A DNA stretch of 64,000 nt, from contig NZ_CP111085.1 in the NCBI RefSeq assembly GCF_026278345.1, positions 942,001-1,006,000 of the forward strand, written 5' to 3'. The notes below the pieces were generated by a model, which had not been told where the DNA came from, made no database searches, and saw only the letters and a program-made list of their open reading frames with translations. The position numbers and the translations under genes were made by a program. Positions within the stretch are counted from its first letter, which is position 1, and each line of letters starts with the position of its first letter. Shown here piece by piece: positions 8,322-17,865 of this stretch. Source of the DNA: Tellurirhabdus rosea (GTDB taxonomy: Bacteria > Bacteroidota > Bacteroidia > Cytophagales > Spirosomataceae).

Positions 8322-8342
8322 TATTTTTAAGAATAACTCTTT

Positions 8343-9047
8343 TTAGAAAAATCGGTACGCCAGCGTTACCTGCCACGATTTGATCCGCTGGTTGAACTGA
8401 TTGCTGTTACCGTCGGCGCCCAGATCAACGGCGGCAATATCAGACAAACTTCCTTCGCGGCGGACATCAATCCCAAACCGGAAGATATCCAACCCGGCGC
8501 CAATCTGATAGCCGTAGCTGGCCCGCGAAAAGGCTTCGTTGAGCGTCCCGGTAGTGTAGTCGCGCAGGGCGTCGCGCAGGCGCTGGTCGTCGCTGATGCG
8601 GAAGGAAACGATCGGACCGGCGACCACCCGCAGCGGACCGCCTTTCAGACCCACGAGCAGCGGCACGTCGAAGCTGGTCGTCCGGACGTTCACCACTTCG
8701 GTGGAAGGCTGGCCGTTTATGTCGCGGACAATTTCGAAGGAACCGCGTTTGTTGGACACCAGCAGTTCGGGCTGGAGATACAGGTTTTTGCCGAAACGGG
8801 TGTAAATGCCGTAGGCCCAGCCGGTTTTGCTGTCGAAGCTTTCGCGGATATTATCGCGCAGCACCTGACCGTCGAAACCCACCTGCGGCGAACCGTTGGC
8901 GTTGAGACGGGTCGTGACAAAATCCCCCGTTTTGAACTGCGACAGGTTTACTCCCCCTTTAACGCCAAAGCTGAACGACCGCAGCTGGGCTTGCGCCAGA
9001 GCCGGGCAAAGTGCGGCGAAAGCCAGCACCATTGCGAGTTTTTTCAT
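8343..9047 (-). CDS. PorT-like outer-membrane beta-barrel protein, copy 2
   Basis: The 234-residue protein has a signal peptide (MKKLAMVLAFAALCPALAQAQ), FSFGVKGGVNLSQFKTGD as first strand, YTRFGKNLYLQPELLVSNKRGSFEIV aligning strongly with copy 1, and WQVTLAYRFF at the C-terminus, a typical outer-membrane end. I chose the ATG at 9047, directly before the signal peptide, rather than the one at 9071. The two copies probably arose by tandem duplication; this one is upstream and the two may be co-transcribed. The function is unknown beyond a membrane barrel. Confidence 0.84.
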   Translation of the reverse strand: MKKLAMVLAFAALCPALAQAQLRSFSFGVKGGVNLSQFKTGDFVTTRLNANGSPQVGFDGQVLRDNIRESFDSKTGWAYGIYTRFGKNLYLQPELLVSNKRGSFEIVRDINGQPSTEVVNVRTTSFDVPLLVGLKGGPLRVVAGPIVSFRISDDQRLRDALRDYTTGTLNEAFSRASYGYQIGAGLDIFRFGIDVRREGSLSDIAAVDLGADGNSNQFNQRIKSWQVTLAYRFF

Positions 9048-9245
9048 GGTGAGAATGGTTATTGTTGACATGCATTGGTAACGGAATTGCGCCCCCGGAT
9101 GCTATAATGACTCCGCTTTTTTTTGTATCTTGTAAAGAAAATCGAGTCACCTGCAGTCCGGAAAATGCGTCATCGGAACGATGACACCCGAAACGGGTTT
9201 TCCCCCTACGGCACCGCTTGGATGCAGGTCGTTCCCATAAGTTTA

Positions 9246-10619
9246 ATGGCAAAAACAAAAACTTCTTACTTCTGTCAGAACTGCGGTCATCAGGCCGCCA
9301 AATGGCTCGGGCGCTGCCCGGTTTGCGGCGAGTGGAACACCTTTGTCGAGGAACTGGTCACCAAAGAAGAGCCGGACCGGGGCAACTGGCGGCCCACCGC
9401 CACCACCAAAACGGCGGCCAAGCCCAAAGCCATCCACGCCATCACCTACGAAGAACAGCCTCGCGTCGAGACCAATGACGGCGAACTGAACCGGGTGCTG
9501 GGCGGCGGCATCGTGCCGGGCTCGCTGGTCCTGATCGGCGGCGAACCGGGCATCGGCAAATCCACGCTTCTGCTCCAGATTGCCCTGAGCCTGAACAACC
9601 TGCGCGTCCTCTACGTCTCCGGCGAGGAAAGTGAACAGCAGATCAAGATGCGGGCCGAACGGCTGCCGGTCCCGACCAGCGACTGCTACATCATGTCCGA
9701 AACGTCCACCCAGCATATTTTCCGGACCGTCGAACATTTCGAACCCCAAGTGCTCATCATCGACTCCATCCAGACCATGCAGTCGTCGATGGTGGAGTCC
9801 GGGGCGGGCAGCGTTTCGCAGGTTCGGGAGTGTACGGCCGAACTGATGAAATACGCCAAGGAAAGCGGCGTACCCGTTTTCATGGTCGGACACATCACCA
9901 AAGAAGGCTCGCTGGCCGGGCCGAAAGTACTGGAACACATGGTCGATACGGTGCTGACCTTCGAAGGCGACCGGCACACGACCTACCGGATTCTGCGCAC
10001 GACCAAAAACCGCTTCGGCAGTACTTCCGAACTGGGCATCTACGAAATGCTCGGCACCGGCCTCCGGCAGGTCACCAATCCGTCCGAGATTCTTATTTCG
10101 CAGCGGGAGGAGGCCCTGAGCGGCATCGCCATCGGCTCGATGCTGGAAGGCAACCGGCCGCTGATGATCGAAATTCAGGCGCTGGTAAGCATCGCGAATT
10201 ACGGAACGCCCCAGCGCAGCAGCACCGGCTTCGACAACAAGCGCCTGCAGATGCTGCTGGCGGTGCTCGAAAAACGCGGCGGCTTCCGGCTCGGCCAGCA
10301 GGACGTGTTTCTCAACATTGCCGGGGGCCTGAAGGTGGAAGACCCGGCCATCGACCTGGCCGTCTGCGCCTCCATCGTTTCGAGTTACGAGGACATTGCC
10401 ATTCCGTCGTCGGTAGCGTTTGCAGCGGAGGTCGGGCTGGGCGGCGAGGTCCGGGCGGTCAACCGGATCGATTCGCGCATTTCGGAAGCGGAAAAACTGG
10501 GTTTCAAAGAAATCTATATTTCCAAATACAACCTCAAAGGGCTTGACCAGCGGGCTTTCGGCATCAAAATCCGGCCGGTTTCGCGCCTGGACGAGGTTTT
10601 TCAGGGCGTGCTGATGTAA
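9246..10619 (+). CDS. radA: DNA repair protein RadA
   Basis: RadA is a RecA-like ATPase that promotes branch migration during recombinational repair. The 457-residue product has the N-terminal C4 zinc finger (CQNCG...CPVCGEW). It also has a Walker A motif GGEPGIGKST, the RadA-specific KNRFGST, and a C-terminal Lon-like domain (GGLKVEDPAIDLAVCASIVSS and EVGLGGEVRAVNRI). The start at 9246 (MAKTKTSYFC) is the standard one, three residues or so before the zinc finger; the longer open frame from 9123 is not protein-like. It stands alone. Confidence 0.97.
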   Translation: MAKTKTSYFCQNCGHQAAKWLGRCPVCGEWNTFVEELVTKEEPDRGNWRPTATTKTAAKPKAIHAITYEEQPRVETNDGELNRVLGGGIVPGSLVLIGGEPGIGKSTLLLQIALSLNNLRVLYVSGEESEQQIKMRAERLPVPTSDCYIMSETSTQHIFRTVEHFEPQVLIIDSIQTMQSSMVESGAGSVSQVRECTAELMKYAKESGVPVFMVGHITKEGSLAGPKVLEHMVDTVLTFEGDRHTTYRILRTTKNRFGSTSELGIYEMLGTGLRQVTNPSEILISQREEALSGIAIGSMLEGNRPLMIEIQALVSIANYGTPQRSSTGFDNKRLQMLLAVLEKRGGFRLGQQDVFLNIAGGLKVEDPAIDLAVCASIVSSYEDIAIPSSVAFAAEVGLGGEVRAVNRIDSRISEAEKLGFKEIYISKYNLKGLDQRAFGIKIRPVSRLDEVFQGVLM

Positions 10620-11028
10620 AGCCGGTTAGAGTTTGTTGACCAGTCGTTCACAAAAGCGAATGATCGTCACCAAAACAGCGAATGGTGGAAAATCAACCCG
10701 TTTCCCGTGTCGTTAGGCACTGACATTGGTAGCCTTTCCGCCCGCCTGCGTGTAGGTACGCTGCTTCGACAAAAAGTGGCGTACCTTCGGCACGCAAAAA
10801 TGGTTGTCCGACGCTTGCAGGCTACAAACGTTAGGCCCAATAGGGGCAAATTTCATTTTCCCATTGCCTACCGATATTCAGTGATTGAGCCCCTTTTAAT
10901 GAGCACTGGCAGGACAATAATGGTTTGCTAGTCAAACACATGGAAGCCGTTTTGGCGGACCACTCAACCGCTCAATCACTCATTCACTCAATTAATTCGT
11001 AAATATTGCCACGTCATTAGAAAGTAAC
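10620..11028. other. 409-bp intergenic region with an octad repeat
   Basis: No gene is supported here. Near its right end are four tandem 8-bp units, CTCAACCG, CTCAATCA, CTCATTCA and CTCAATTA (10963-10994). GTGATTGAGC at 10881-10890 is a perfect inverted match to GCTCAATCAC at 10970-10979. This resembles a decayed relative of the heptad palindromes, but with period 8. The rest shows nothing I recognise. Confidence 0.5.
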
Positions 11029-13506
11029 ATGAGGCGAGCGCTGTGGGTCTGGATGGTTTGGATGGTGTCATGCGGCTGGGCTCAGGCTCAGGCGGTAACC
11101 GGTTCCGTCCGTGATGCCCAGACCCGGCAGCCGCTCGCTTTTGTCAGCATTGCCCTCAAAGATACCCGACAGGGCACGGTGACCGACCTCGACGGCCGGT
11201 TTCGCCTTGCCGCCCGACCGGGGCAAATCCTTCTGGTCAGTTACGTCGGTTACAACAGGCAGGAGATCACCATTCCGCCGGGCGACCGGCCGCTGCTGAT
11301 TGACCTGCAGGAAGCCGCCGGGCAGTTGACCGAAGTGGTCGTCCGCCCCGGCGAAAATCCGGCCTGGCCGATTATCCGCCAGGTGCTGCGCAACCGCAGC
11401 CGCAACGACCCGGAACAGTACGAAGCGTACCGCTATCTGGCCTACAACAAATCCCTTTTCACGGTCGATCAGCTTCCGATGGACACCACCTCGAAGCAAT
11501 ACCGGAACCTTAAACCCGCCGAAAAAGCCGAATTCAACCAGTTTCGCCGCCTGTTTACCGAGCAGATGCATTTCTGGGTCAAGGAATCGCTGACCGAAGT
11601 CCGTTTTCAGAAGCCCGACCAACGAAAGGAAATCATCCGCGCCAGCAAATCTTCCCTGCCCAAGGACTTTTCGGCGGGCTTCAGTCCTACGGATTTTCAG
11701 CCGTTCGGTTTTTACAAAGACGTTTTTGCGCTCAATTTCGTCAACCGCACGTACGTCAACCCCATTTCCGAGGGCACGTTCCGGCGGTACGATTTTGTGC
11801 TGGAAGACACGCTGTTTCACGAACGCGACAGTACCTACGTTCTGTCGTTTGAGCCGCTGCCGGGCAAGAATTTTGAAGGCTTGCGAGGGCTGTTGTACGT
11901 CAATACGGACGGCTATGCCCTCGAAAACATCATCGTTTCGCCCGCAGACACCGCCCAGAAAGTCCGGTTTCGGGTGCAGCAGCGCTACCGGCGCACGGAC
12001 GGCCGCTGGTTTCCGGACTGGCTGGAGACGGACATCGGGCTTCCGCTGGGGACGGGCGGCACGACCGGGGAGCTGTTTGTCCGTAACCGCAGCCAGCTTT
12101 CGGAGGTCATTCTGAACCAGCCGCTCAAGTCCGGGCAATTCGACTATCTCCAGCGCGAACAGACGGCCGAAGCCCGCACCGTGCCGGATTCGGTCTGGGC
12201 CCGTTACCGCACCGACACGCTCACCCGCCGCGAACGGGACTCGTATGTCCTGTGGGATACGCTCGCGTTGCTGAAGCCCATGCGGCGGTTTATCGAAGGA
12301 TATAACGGGTTTCTGTACGTGCTGAGTACGGGACTGGCCAATGCCGGAAAACTGGACGTGGTGCTGCGCGATCTGATCCGGTTCAACCGCTACGAAGGCA
12401 CCCGTTTCGGCCTGGGTCTGCAAACGAGTTCACGCTGGAGCCAACGGTTCCGGCTATACGGCTACGCGGCCTACGGCACCCGCGACCGCGCGCTGAAGTA
12501 CGGCGGCGAAGCGGAACTGAAGCTCTGGCCCCGCCGCGACGGTCGGCTGGTAGCGGGCTGGCGGCAGGACGTGGCCGAACCCGGCCAGCTCACGACGCTC
12601 GGCTACCTTCAGCCTTCGCTGGTCCGGCCGCAGCCCCGCAACTGGTACCGGTCACGCATGGACAGCGTTCAGGTGTGGCGGCTGGACGGCTATTTTCGCC
12701 CGCTGCCGGGCTGGCAGGTCAATCTGTACGGCCAGCGCGAACGGCGGCGGGTGACCGATTACCCGTTCACGTTTCGGCGGGAAGCCGGGGCCAGCCGTCA
12801 GTTTGTGAACAGCGAACTGGGCCTGAACCTCCGCTTCGCACCGCGTGAACAGGTCCGCCGGGCCGACCGCATCGAAACCGTGCTCATTGGCACTTATCCC
12901 GTTCTCGAACTCCAGGTGGCGGCGGGCATTCCGGCGCCGGGGCTGGGCGGCGAGTTTTCCTACACTCGATTAACGGCCCAGCTCGACCAGCAGTTTATCA
13001 GTAAGGCGCTGGGCACCACCCGCTTCCGGCTGCAGGGCGGCTGGCTGGCCGGGGTGGTCCCCTATCCGTACCTCTTCAACGGCCCCGGCAGCTGGTCGGG
13101 CGACCGCCGGCAGAGCACCAATTATTTTGCGCCGAACACGTTCCAGACGATGGGGCTGTACGAGTTTGCCTCCGACCGATTTGCTTACCTGTTCTGGGAA
13201 CATAATTTTGGCCGCCTGCTGGTCAGGCCCAAAAACCAGCACTTTCAGCCGGAAATCGGACTGGTACAGAATGTGGCCTGGGGCACGCTGGAGACCCGGG
13301 CGCCGCACGAGCCGCTGACCTTCGGCACCCTCGAACGGGGTTTTTACGAAAGTGGTCTGAAACTGAGCAACCTGCTCCGGGCGCGCTACGGCAGTGCGTT
13401 CTGGCTGGGCGTCGGAGTGGGCGCTTTTTACCGCTGGGGACCGTACCAGAAGCCGCTTCTGCGCGAAAACCTTGCCCTCCGGCTCAACATCCAGTTTTCG
13501 ATCTGA
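11029..13506 (+). CDS. DUF5686/carboxypeptidase-regulatory-like outer-membrane protein
   Basis: The 825-residue protein has a signal peptide (to about residue 21, ending AQAQ). A carboxypeptidase-D regulatory-like beta-sandwich follows (about 22-95: GSVRDAQTRQPLAFVSIAL, GTVTDLDGRFRL, VSYVGY), and then a long DUF5686 region ending in amphipathic strands and LALRLNIQFSI. The front resembles TonB-dependent receptors, but I see no plug motif. This is the usual picture for the DUF5686 family, thought to be outer-membrane barrels of unknown substrate. The preceding promoter region is unclear. The next gene, a sugar porter, starts 54 bp later on the same strand and may have its own promoter. Confidence 0.82.
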   Translation: MRRALWVWMVWMVSCGWAQAQAVTGSVRDAQTRQPLAFVSIALKDTRQGTVTDLDGRFRLAARPGQILLVSYVGYNRQEITIPPGDRPLLIDLQEAAGQLTEVVVRPGENPAWPIIRQVLRNRSRNDPEQYEAYRYLAYNKSLFTVDQLPMDTTSKQYRNLKPAEKAEFNQFRRLFTEQMHFWVKESLTEVRFQKPDQRKEIIRASKSSLPKDFSAGFSPTDFQPFGFYKDVFALNFVNRTYVNPISEGTFRRYDFVLEDTLFHERDSTYVLSFEPLPGKNFEGLRGLLYVNTDGYALENIIVSPADTAQKVRFRVQQRYRRTDGRWFPDWLETDIGLPLGTGGTTGELFVRNRSQLSEVILNQPLKSGQFDYLQREQTAEARTVPDSVWARYRTDTLTRRERDSYVLWDTLALLKPMRRFIEGYNGFLYVLSTGLANAGKLDVVLRDLIRFNRYEGTRFGLGLQTSSRWSQRFRLYGYAAYGTRDRALKYGGEAELKLWPRRDGRLVAGWRQDVAEPGQLTTLGYLQPSLVRPQPRNWYRSRMDSVQVWRLDGYFRPLPGWQVNLYGQRERRRVTDYPFTFRREAGASRQFVNSELGLNLRFAPREQVRRADRIETVLIGTYPVLELQVAAGIPAPGLGGEFSYTRLTAQLDQQFISKALGTTRFRLQGGWLAGVVPYPYLFNGPGSWSGDRRQSTNYFAPNTFQTMGLYEFASDRFAYLFWEHNFGRLLVRPKNQHFQPEIGLVQNVAWGTLETRAPHEPLTFGTLERGFYESGLKLSNLLRARYGSAFWLGVGVGAFYRWGPYQKPLLRENLALRLNIQFSI

Positions 13507-13560
13507 ACGCGCGGACTTGGCCGAATTTTTCTATTTTCGCCCCACTACTTACCTTAACCG

Positions 13561-14913
13561 ATGAACAAAACTCTACTTCTGTACACCATCGCCGCCATCG
13601 CCGCGACGGGTGGACTACTTTTTGGCTTCGACACGGGCGTCATCAACGTTGCGCTTCCCTTCATCAAACACCAGTGGGACCTGTCGGCGGAGGCCGAAGC
13701 GTGGGCCGTCTCGGCCGTGCTGGTGGGCGGAATGGCCGGGTCTCTGCTCAGCGGACGGCTGGCGGACGCGCTGGGGCGCAAACGAATCAATCTGGTCGCT
13801 TCGCTGGTCTTTGTGATCGGCTCGGTCATCACGGCGGTGGCTCCTTCGCCGGACGTGCTCATTGCCGGGCGGCTGCTCCTCGGTCTGGCCATCGGCATTG
13901 TTTCGTTTTCGGTGCCACTCTACATTGCCGAAATCGCTCCGAGCGAAATTCGCGGACGGCTGGTGACCTTTTTTCAGCTCGCCATCACCATCGGTATCCT
14001 CATCTCCTACCTGGTCGGTTTTGCCTTCGCCGAATCCGAAAACGGCTGGCGGCTGATGTTCTGGACGGGTTTTATCCCCGCGGCCATTCTGTTCGGCGGG
14101 ATGTTTTTTGTTCCGGAAAGTCCGCGCTGGCTCGTCAGCAAAGGCCGCGACGAAGAAGCCCGCGCGGTGCTGAACCGGCTGCACGAAACCGACAAGGTGG
14201 AACTGGAATTCAGCCAAATCAAGAAAGTGAACGACGAGGAAAAAACCCGCAAGGTGGACTGGCGGGAGCTGTTTTCGAGCCGCCTGCGGATTCCGCTGCT
14301 CATCGGCATAGGCATCTTTCTGATTCAGCAGTTTTCGGGCATCAACGCCGTCATCTATTACTCCACCCGGATTTTTGGGCTGGCCGGTTTTAATTCCAAC
14401 ACCACGGCCATCATGGCGACCGTCGGGGTGGGCGTAGTCAACACGCTTTCGACGCTGGTGGCCGTCCGCTTCCTCGACCAGTGGGGCCGTAAACCGTTGC
14501 TGTACACGGGCTTGATCGGCACGGCCATCTCGCTGGCGACGATCAGTTTCGCGTTTTTCTTCCGGGAATCGCTGGGGGCTGACTTGCTGAAAATCCTGTC
14601 GGTCGGCGGCGTGTATGTCTACATTTTCTTTTTTGCCATCAGCCTCGGGCCGCTGGGCTGGCTTCTCATTTCGGAAGTTTACCCGCTGCGGATTCGCGGG
14701 TTTGCTACCAGTCTCGGCTCTTTCTACCACTGGTTCTTCGACTTCTGGGTCAGCTTTACCTTCCCGCTACTGGCGGCGAGTGCCCTGGGGACCAACGGCG
14801 GCATTTTCATGATTTACACCGGCGTGTGTCTGGTCGGTCTGCTGTTCGCCCGCTTCATCGTGTTTGAGACAAAGGGAATGAGCCTGGAGGATATCGAAAA
14901 GAAGTGGCAATAA
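13561..14913 (+). CDS. MFS sugar porter family transporter
   Basis: The 450-residue protein has 12 predicted membrane segments. Sugar-porter signatures are present: GFDTGVINVALPF in the first helix, GRLADALGRKR after helix 2, PESPRWLVSKGR closing the first half, QQFSGINAVIYYS in helix 7, a central charged loop, and GPLGWLLISEVYPLRIRG in helix 10. It most likely imports a monosaccharide by proton symport into the cytoplasm; the sugar cannot be told from sequence. A -7-like TATTTTCG (13532-13539, one mismatch to TAnnTTTG) lies before the ATG. A long perfect hairpin follows the stop. Confidence 0.92.
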   Translation: MNKTLLLYTIAAIAATGGLLFGFDTGVINVALPFIKHQWDLSAEAEAWAVSAVLVGGMAGSLLSGRLADALGRKRINLVASLVFVIGSVITAVAPSPDVLIAGRLLLGLAIGIVSFSVPLYIAEIAPSEIRGRLVTFFQLAITIGILISYLVGFAFAESENGWRLMFWTGFIPAAILFGGMFFVPESPRWLVSKGRDEEARAVLNRLHETDKVELEFSQIKKVNDEEKTRKVDWRELFSSRLRIPLLIGIGIFLIQQFSGINAVIYYSTRIFGLAGFNSNTTAIMATVGVGVVNTLSTLVAVRFLDQWGRKPLLYTGLIGTAISLATISFAFFFRESLGADLLKILSVGGVYVYIFFFAISLGPLGWLLISEVYPLRIRGFATSLGSFYHWFFDFWVSFTFPLLAASALGTNGGIFMIYTGVCLVGLLFARFIVFETKGMSLEDIEKKWQ

Positions 14914-14916
14914 CGG

Positions 14917-14961
14917 GCTTTCAACCGGACACCGCCGTGGGTGTGGTGTCCGGTTGAAAGC
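14917..14961. repeat. 17-bp perfect hairpin after the sugar porter
   Basis: GCTTTCAACCGGACACC (14917-14933) and its exact reverse complement (14945-14961) flank an 11-nt loop, starting 3 bp after the stop codon. No T-run follows, so it may stabilise the 3' end of the mRNA or act as an atypical terminator. Confidence 0.7.
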
Positions 14962-15119
14962 GATGCTGGTTCATTCATGAAGGCAGTCGGCGGCAGGGGC
15001 TTAGCCCGTTAAGGTGTCTTTTTAAAGCGAAAACACCATTGGTTGCCCGGCCCTCTGCTCCACTTTTTCCATTTCGGAGACATCCCCGGTCCTCTTTTTG
15101 CTCACCGGAAGGCCCTGTG

Positions 15120-17594
15120 CTAGAAATCAATCCGGTAGAAGAAGACCGGCAGGAAGCCCAGCTGGTACTCTTTCTTCACAAACGACCCGTCGGGCTGGGG
15201 AGCGTAGCTGAGCGACAGGATGTTCTGAATGCCGAGGACGTTCACGAAATCAAAGGAAATGGTGTGCGTCAGGCCGCGGCGATTCGGGTTGGCCCGGTTG
15301 ATTTTGTAGTCAACTTTCAGGTCGAAGCGGTTGTACGGCGCAAACTGCTGGGTGTTGCGGCCCGCGCTCTGGAACACGATTTCCTGGTTGGTCTGCGACG
15401 CCCGCGCATCTACCGGCCCGTACCAGCGCCCGCCGACCGCCGTGTATTTGGCACCCAGACTCAGGCTCGACCGCCGGAACTTGATTTCCCGCGCAAACAG
15501 GGCGTTGAAGGCGTACCGGCCGTTGAAATCCGTATTCCGCAGCACGCCGTCCGAGCCCCGGTATTTGGCGTCGAAGAGCGAACCCGTAATCAGGAAGTAG
15601 TAATTGTTGCTGAAAAACTTCTCGACCGTCAGCTCAACGCCGTAGTTCCGGCCCGTTCCCGTGTTGACCAGCGGACCGGGAAAAACCCGCGAGAACGCCG
15701 CTCCGGAATTGACCATCGAAAACGAACTGCTCACCTTCTCGACCGGCACATTGAACAGCCGCTGGTAGTACGTTTCGAGCAGCACCCGCACGTTGCGGCC
15801 CAGCAGCCGCTGGTACCCCGCCACGTAATGCCAGCTCCGGGTCAGGCCGACGCCCCGGTTTTCTTCCACCATTGGCTGTGGAAAGTAAGAACTTGCCCCG
15901 TTCGGCGTCTGGTAAAAGTACGTGTACAGGGGCTGAATCTGGCTGTGCAGACCGGTCGAAAGGCTCAGTTTCTGGCGGCCCGGGAGGTCCCAGTTCAGGC
16001 CCAGACGCGGCTCCACCGGGGCCACACTGTTCCGGTTCAGCGTAAACCAGAGCGCGTTCAGGCCCGCCGTCAGGGTCATGTTTTCGGTCAGGCGGCTGCG
16101 GAAACTGACGTAGGGCTGAATCATCGCAAAGACTTCGTCCGTGTTCCAGCGGGTACTCCAGGGTGTAAAGCGGGTCGAATTCAGGTCCACGAATGTCCGG
16201 ACGCTATCCACGGCTTTGAAATTGTACACATCCGCGAACAGGCCCGCTTTCAGCGTACTGCGGGCGCTGAATTTGTGGTTGACAAAAGACGAGAGCGTGT
16301 ATTTGGTTTCCGAAAAACGGTAATCGAGAATGGGCCGCAGCGAATCTACGACAAAGCGGCTGTTCTGCACCACCGGATTGCCCTTACCGTCTTTCCGCAT
16401 GAACAGATAGTCGTGGTTGGCGTCCTGGGCGTTGGCCGAAACCGCCAGCGTGGACTTCCAGTAGGTCTGCTTGCTGATCGGCTTGTTGTAGGTCAGCCCG
16501 GCTACGCCCATCCGGGAGGTGTAGTACTGGTCGCGGTCGTTTTGTCCGAAAATATTCCGGTCGGTGGCTTCCTGCTGGCTGATGAGAATATCGACCGTGC
16601 TGGTGCCGCCGAAGCCCCAGAGCGAAAGACTGGCGCCGTTCTTTGTCGGAAAATTAAGCCGGAAAAACCCGTCCTGATAGGTCGGAACGGCCTGGGTGCC
16701 GATGTCGATACCGAGCTTGTTGAACAGGGCGAGGTTGGCGTAGCGGTACGTTGCCAGGTACGACGCCTTCGATTTTTTGGACAGCGGCCCTTCGGCCATC
16801 GCTTCGGTGCCGAGAAACCCGAACTGGACCATCCGCTCGTGCCGTTCGTTGTTGCCGTTGCGCAGTTTGAGGTCGAACACGCCGGAAATGGTATTGCCGA
16901 ATTCGGCGGGGAAAGCGCCGGTGAAAAAGTCGGAATTGGCCAGATAGCGGTTGTTGATGATGCTGACCGGGCCGCCCGAGGTGCCGGCGATGGCAAAGTG
17001 GTTCGGGTTGGGAATGCTCACGCCCTCCACCCGCCAGAGAACGCCCTGGGGCGAGTTGCCGCGGATGACGATGTCGTTGCGGGCATCGTCGGCGCCCTGA
17101 ACACCGGCAAAGTTGGAGGCCATCCGCGACGGTTCGCCCCGGCTGCCTGCATAGCGGTTCGTTTCCTCGACCGAAAACTGCCGCGCCGACACCACGGCCA
17201 TTTCGTTACGGGCTTCGCCGGTGCGCTGGGCCTTGATGGTCACGGCCGTCAGTTGCCGGATGTCTTCTTCCAGTTCGATATCGACGATTTTTTCGCGGCC
17301 CGCATCCACTTCGATGTCGTTCAGCAGCGCGTCTTTGTAACCCACCAGCGTAACTTTCAGGCTGTGGCGACCTACGGGCACGCCCGTCAGCCGGTAGGTT
17401 CCGGCCGTGTCCGTCACCATGCCTTTCTGAATATCCGAGACCAGCACCGTCGCACCGACCAGCGGAAATTTGGATTCCTTATCGACCACCCGGCCGCGGA
17501 TGGTCTGGGTGGGCTGGGCCAGCAGCGCAACCGGCAGCAGGAGCCAGCCAGCGATGAACATCAGCGTCCGATTCGGAAGGTACTTGTTTTGCAT
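15120..17594 (-). CDS. TonB-dependent receptor with carboxypeptidase-regulatory N-terminus
   Basis: The 824-residue outer-membrane receptor has a signal peptide (to about residue 27). A carboxypeptidase regulatory-like domain follows (about 30-110: IRGRVVDKESKFPLVGATVL, DTAGTYRLTGVPVG, VTLVGYKD). The plug domain has NDIVIRGNSPQGVLWRVEG and NTISGVFDLKLRNG. The barrel ends in VFFYRIDF, with the aromatic C-terminus expected of outer-membrane barrels. It imports an unknown ligand using TonB energy; there is no SusD partner. It lies 271 bp downstream of a same-strand 7TM-LytTR sensor, which could regulate it. Confidence 0.93.
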   Translation of the reverse strand: MQNKYLPNRTLMFIAGWLLLPVALLAQPTQTIRGRVVDKESKFPLVGATVLVSDIQKGMVTDTAGTYRLTGVPVGRHSLKVTLVGYKDALLNDIEVDAGREKIVDIELEEDIRQLTAVTIKAQRTGEARNEMAVVSARQFSVEETNRYAGSRGEPSRMASNFAGVQGADDARNDIVIRGNSPQGVLWRVEGVSIPNPNHFAIAGTSGGPVSIINNRYLANSDFFTGAFPAEFGNTISGVFDLKLRNGNNERHERMVQFGFLGTEAMAEGPLSKKSKASYLATYRYANLALFNKLGIDIGTQAVPTYQDGFFRLNFPTKNGASLSLWGFGGTSTVDILISQQEATDRNIFGQNDRDQYYTSRMGVAGLTYNKPISKQTYWKSTLAVSANAQDANHDYLFMRKDGKGNPVVQNSRFVVDSLRPILDYRFSETKYTLSSFVNHKFSARSTLKAGLFADVYNFKAVDSVRTFVDLNSTRFTPWSTRWNTDEVFAMIQPYVSFRSRLTENMTLTAGLNALWFTLNRNSVAPVEPRLGLNWDLPGRQKLSLSTGLHSQIQPLYTYFYQTPNGASSYFPQPMVEENRGVGLTRSWHYVAGYQRLLGRNVRVLLETYYQRLFNVPVEKVSSSFSMVNSGAAFSRVFPGPLVNTGTGRNYGVELTVEKFFSNNYYFLITGSLFDAKYRGSDGVLRNTDFNGRYAFNALFAREIKFRRSSLSLGAKYTAVGGRWYGPVDARASQTNQEIVFQSAGRNTQQFAPYNRFDLKVDYKINRANPNRRGLTHTISFDFVNVLGIQNILSLSYAPQPDGSFVKKEYQLGFLPVFFYRIDF

Positions 17595-17865
17595 AGGAAA
17601 CTAAGTTATGGGATGGGTCAGGAATCGCCGTTCCTGATTTTGAATTTATTAGTATGCGGTGGTAGTCTTCAGCTTACCTAAAATTTGACGGTTCCTCCGG
17701 TCAGTAAATTAGGGTGCAAACAAGCCGTGCGGTTTGGGACGGGGGTATAGCGTTTGTGCATGGCATTTCGTTTTGGAATACGGTTCAAAAGTAGTGCGTT
17801 GTCTGCCCCGCCGCTATCGCCCGTTTACCTCCGGCGGGTCCCGGTTTATCTTCGGCGGCCCCAAA

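Noticed and set aside
10667-10931. Short frames on both strands after radA
   Set aside because: Composition is not protein-like and no start or motif supports them.
15039-17681. Open frame of 880 codons on the + strand, opposite the TonB receptor
   Set aside because: The opposite strand has signal peptide, plug and barrel motifs; the + frame is rich in His, Arg, Val and Gln as expected for an antisense shadow.
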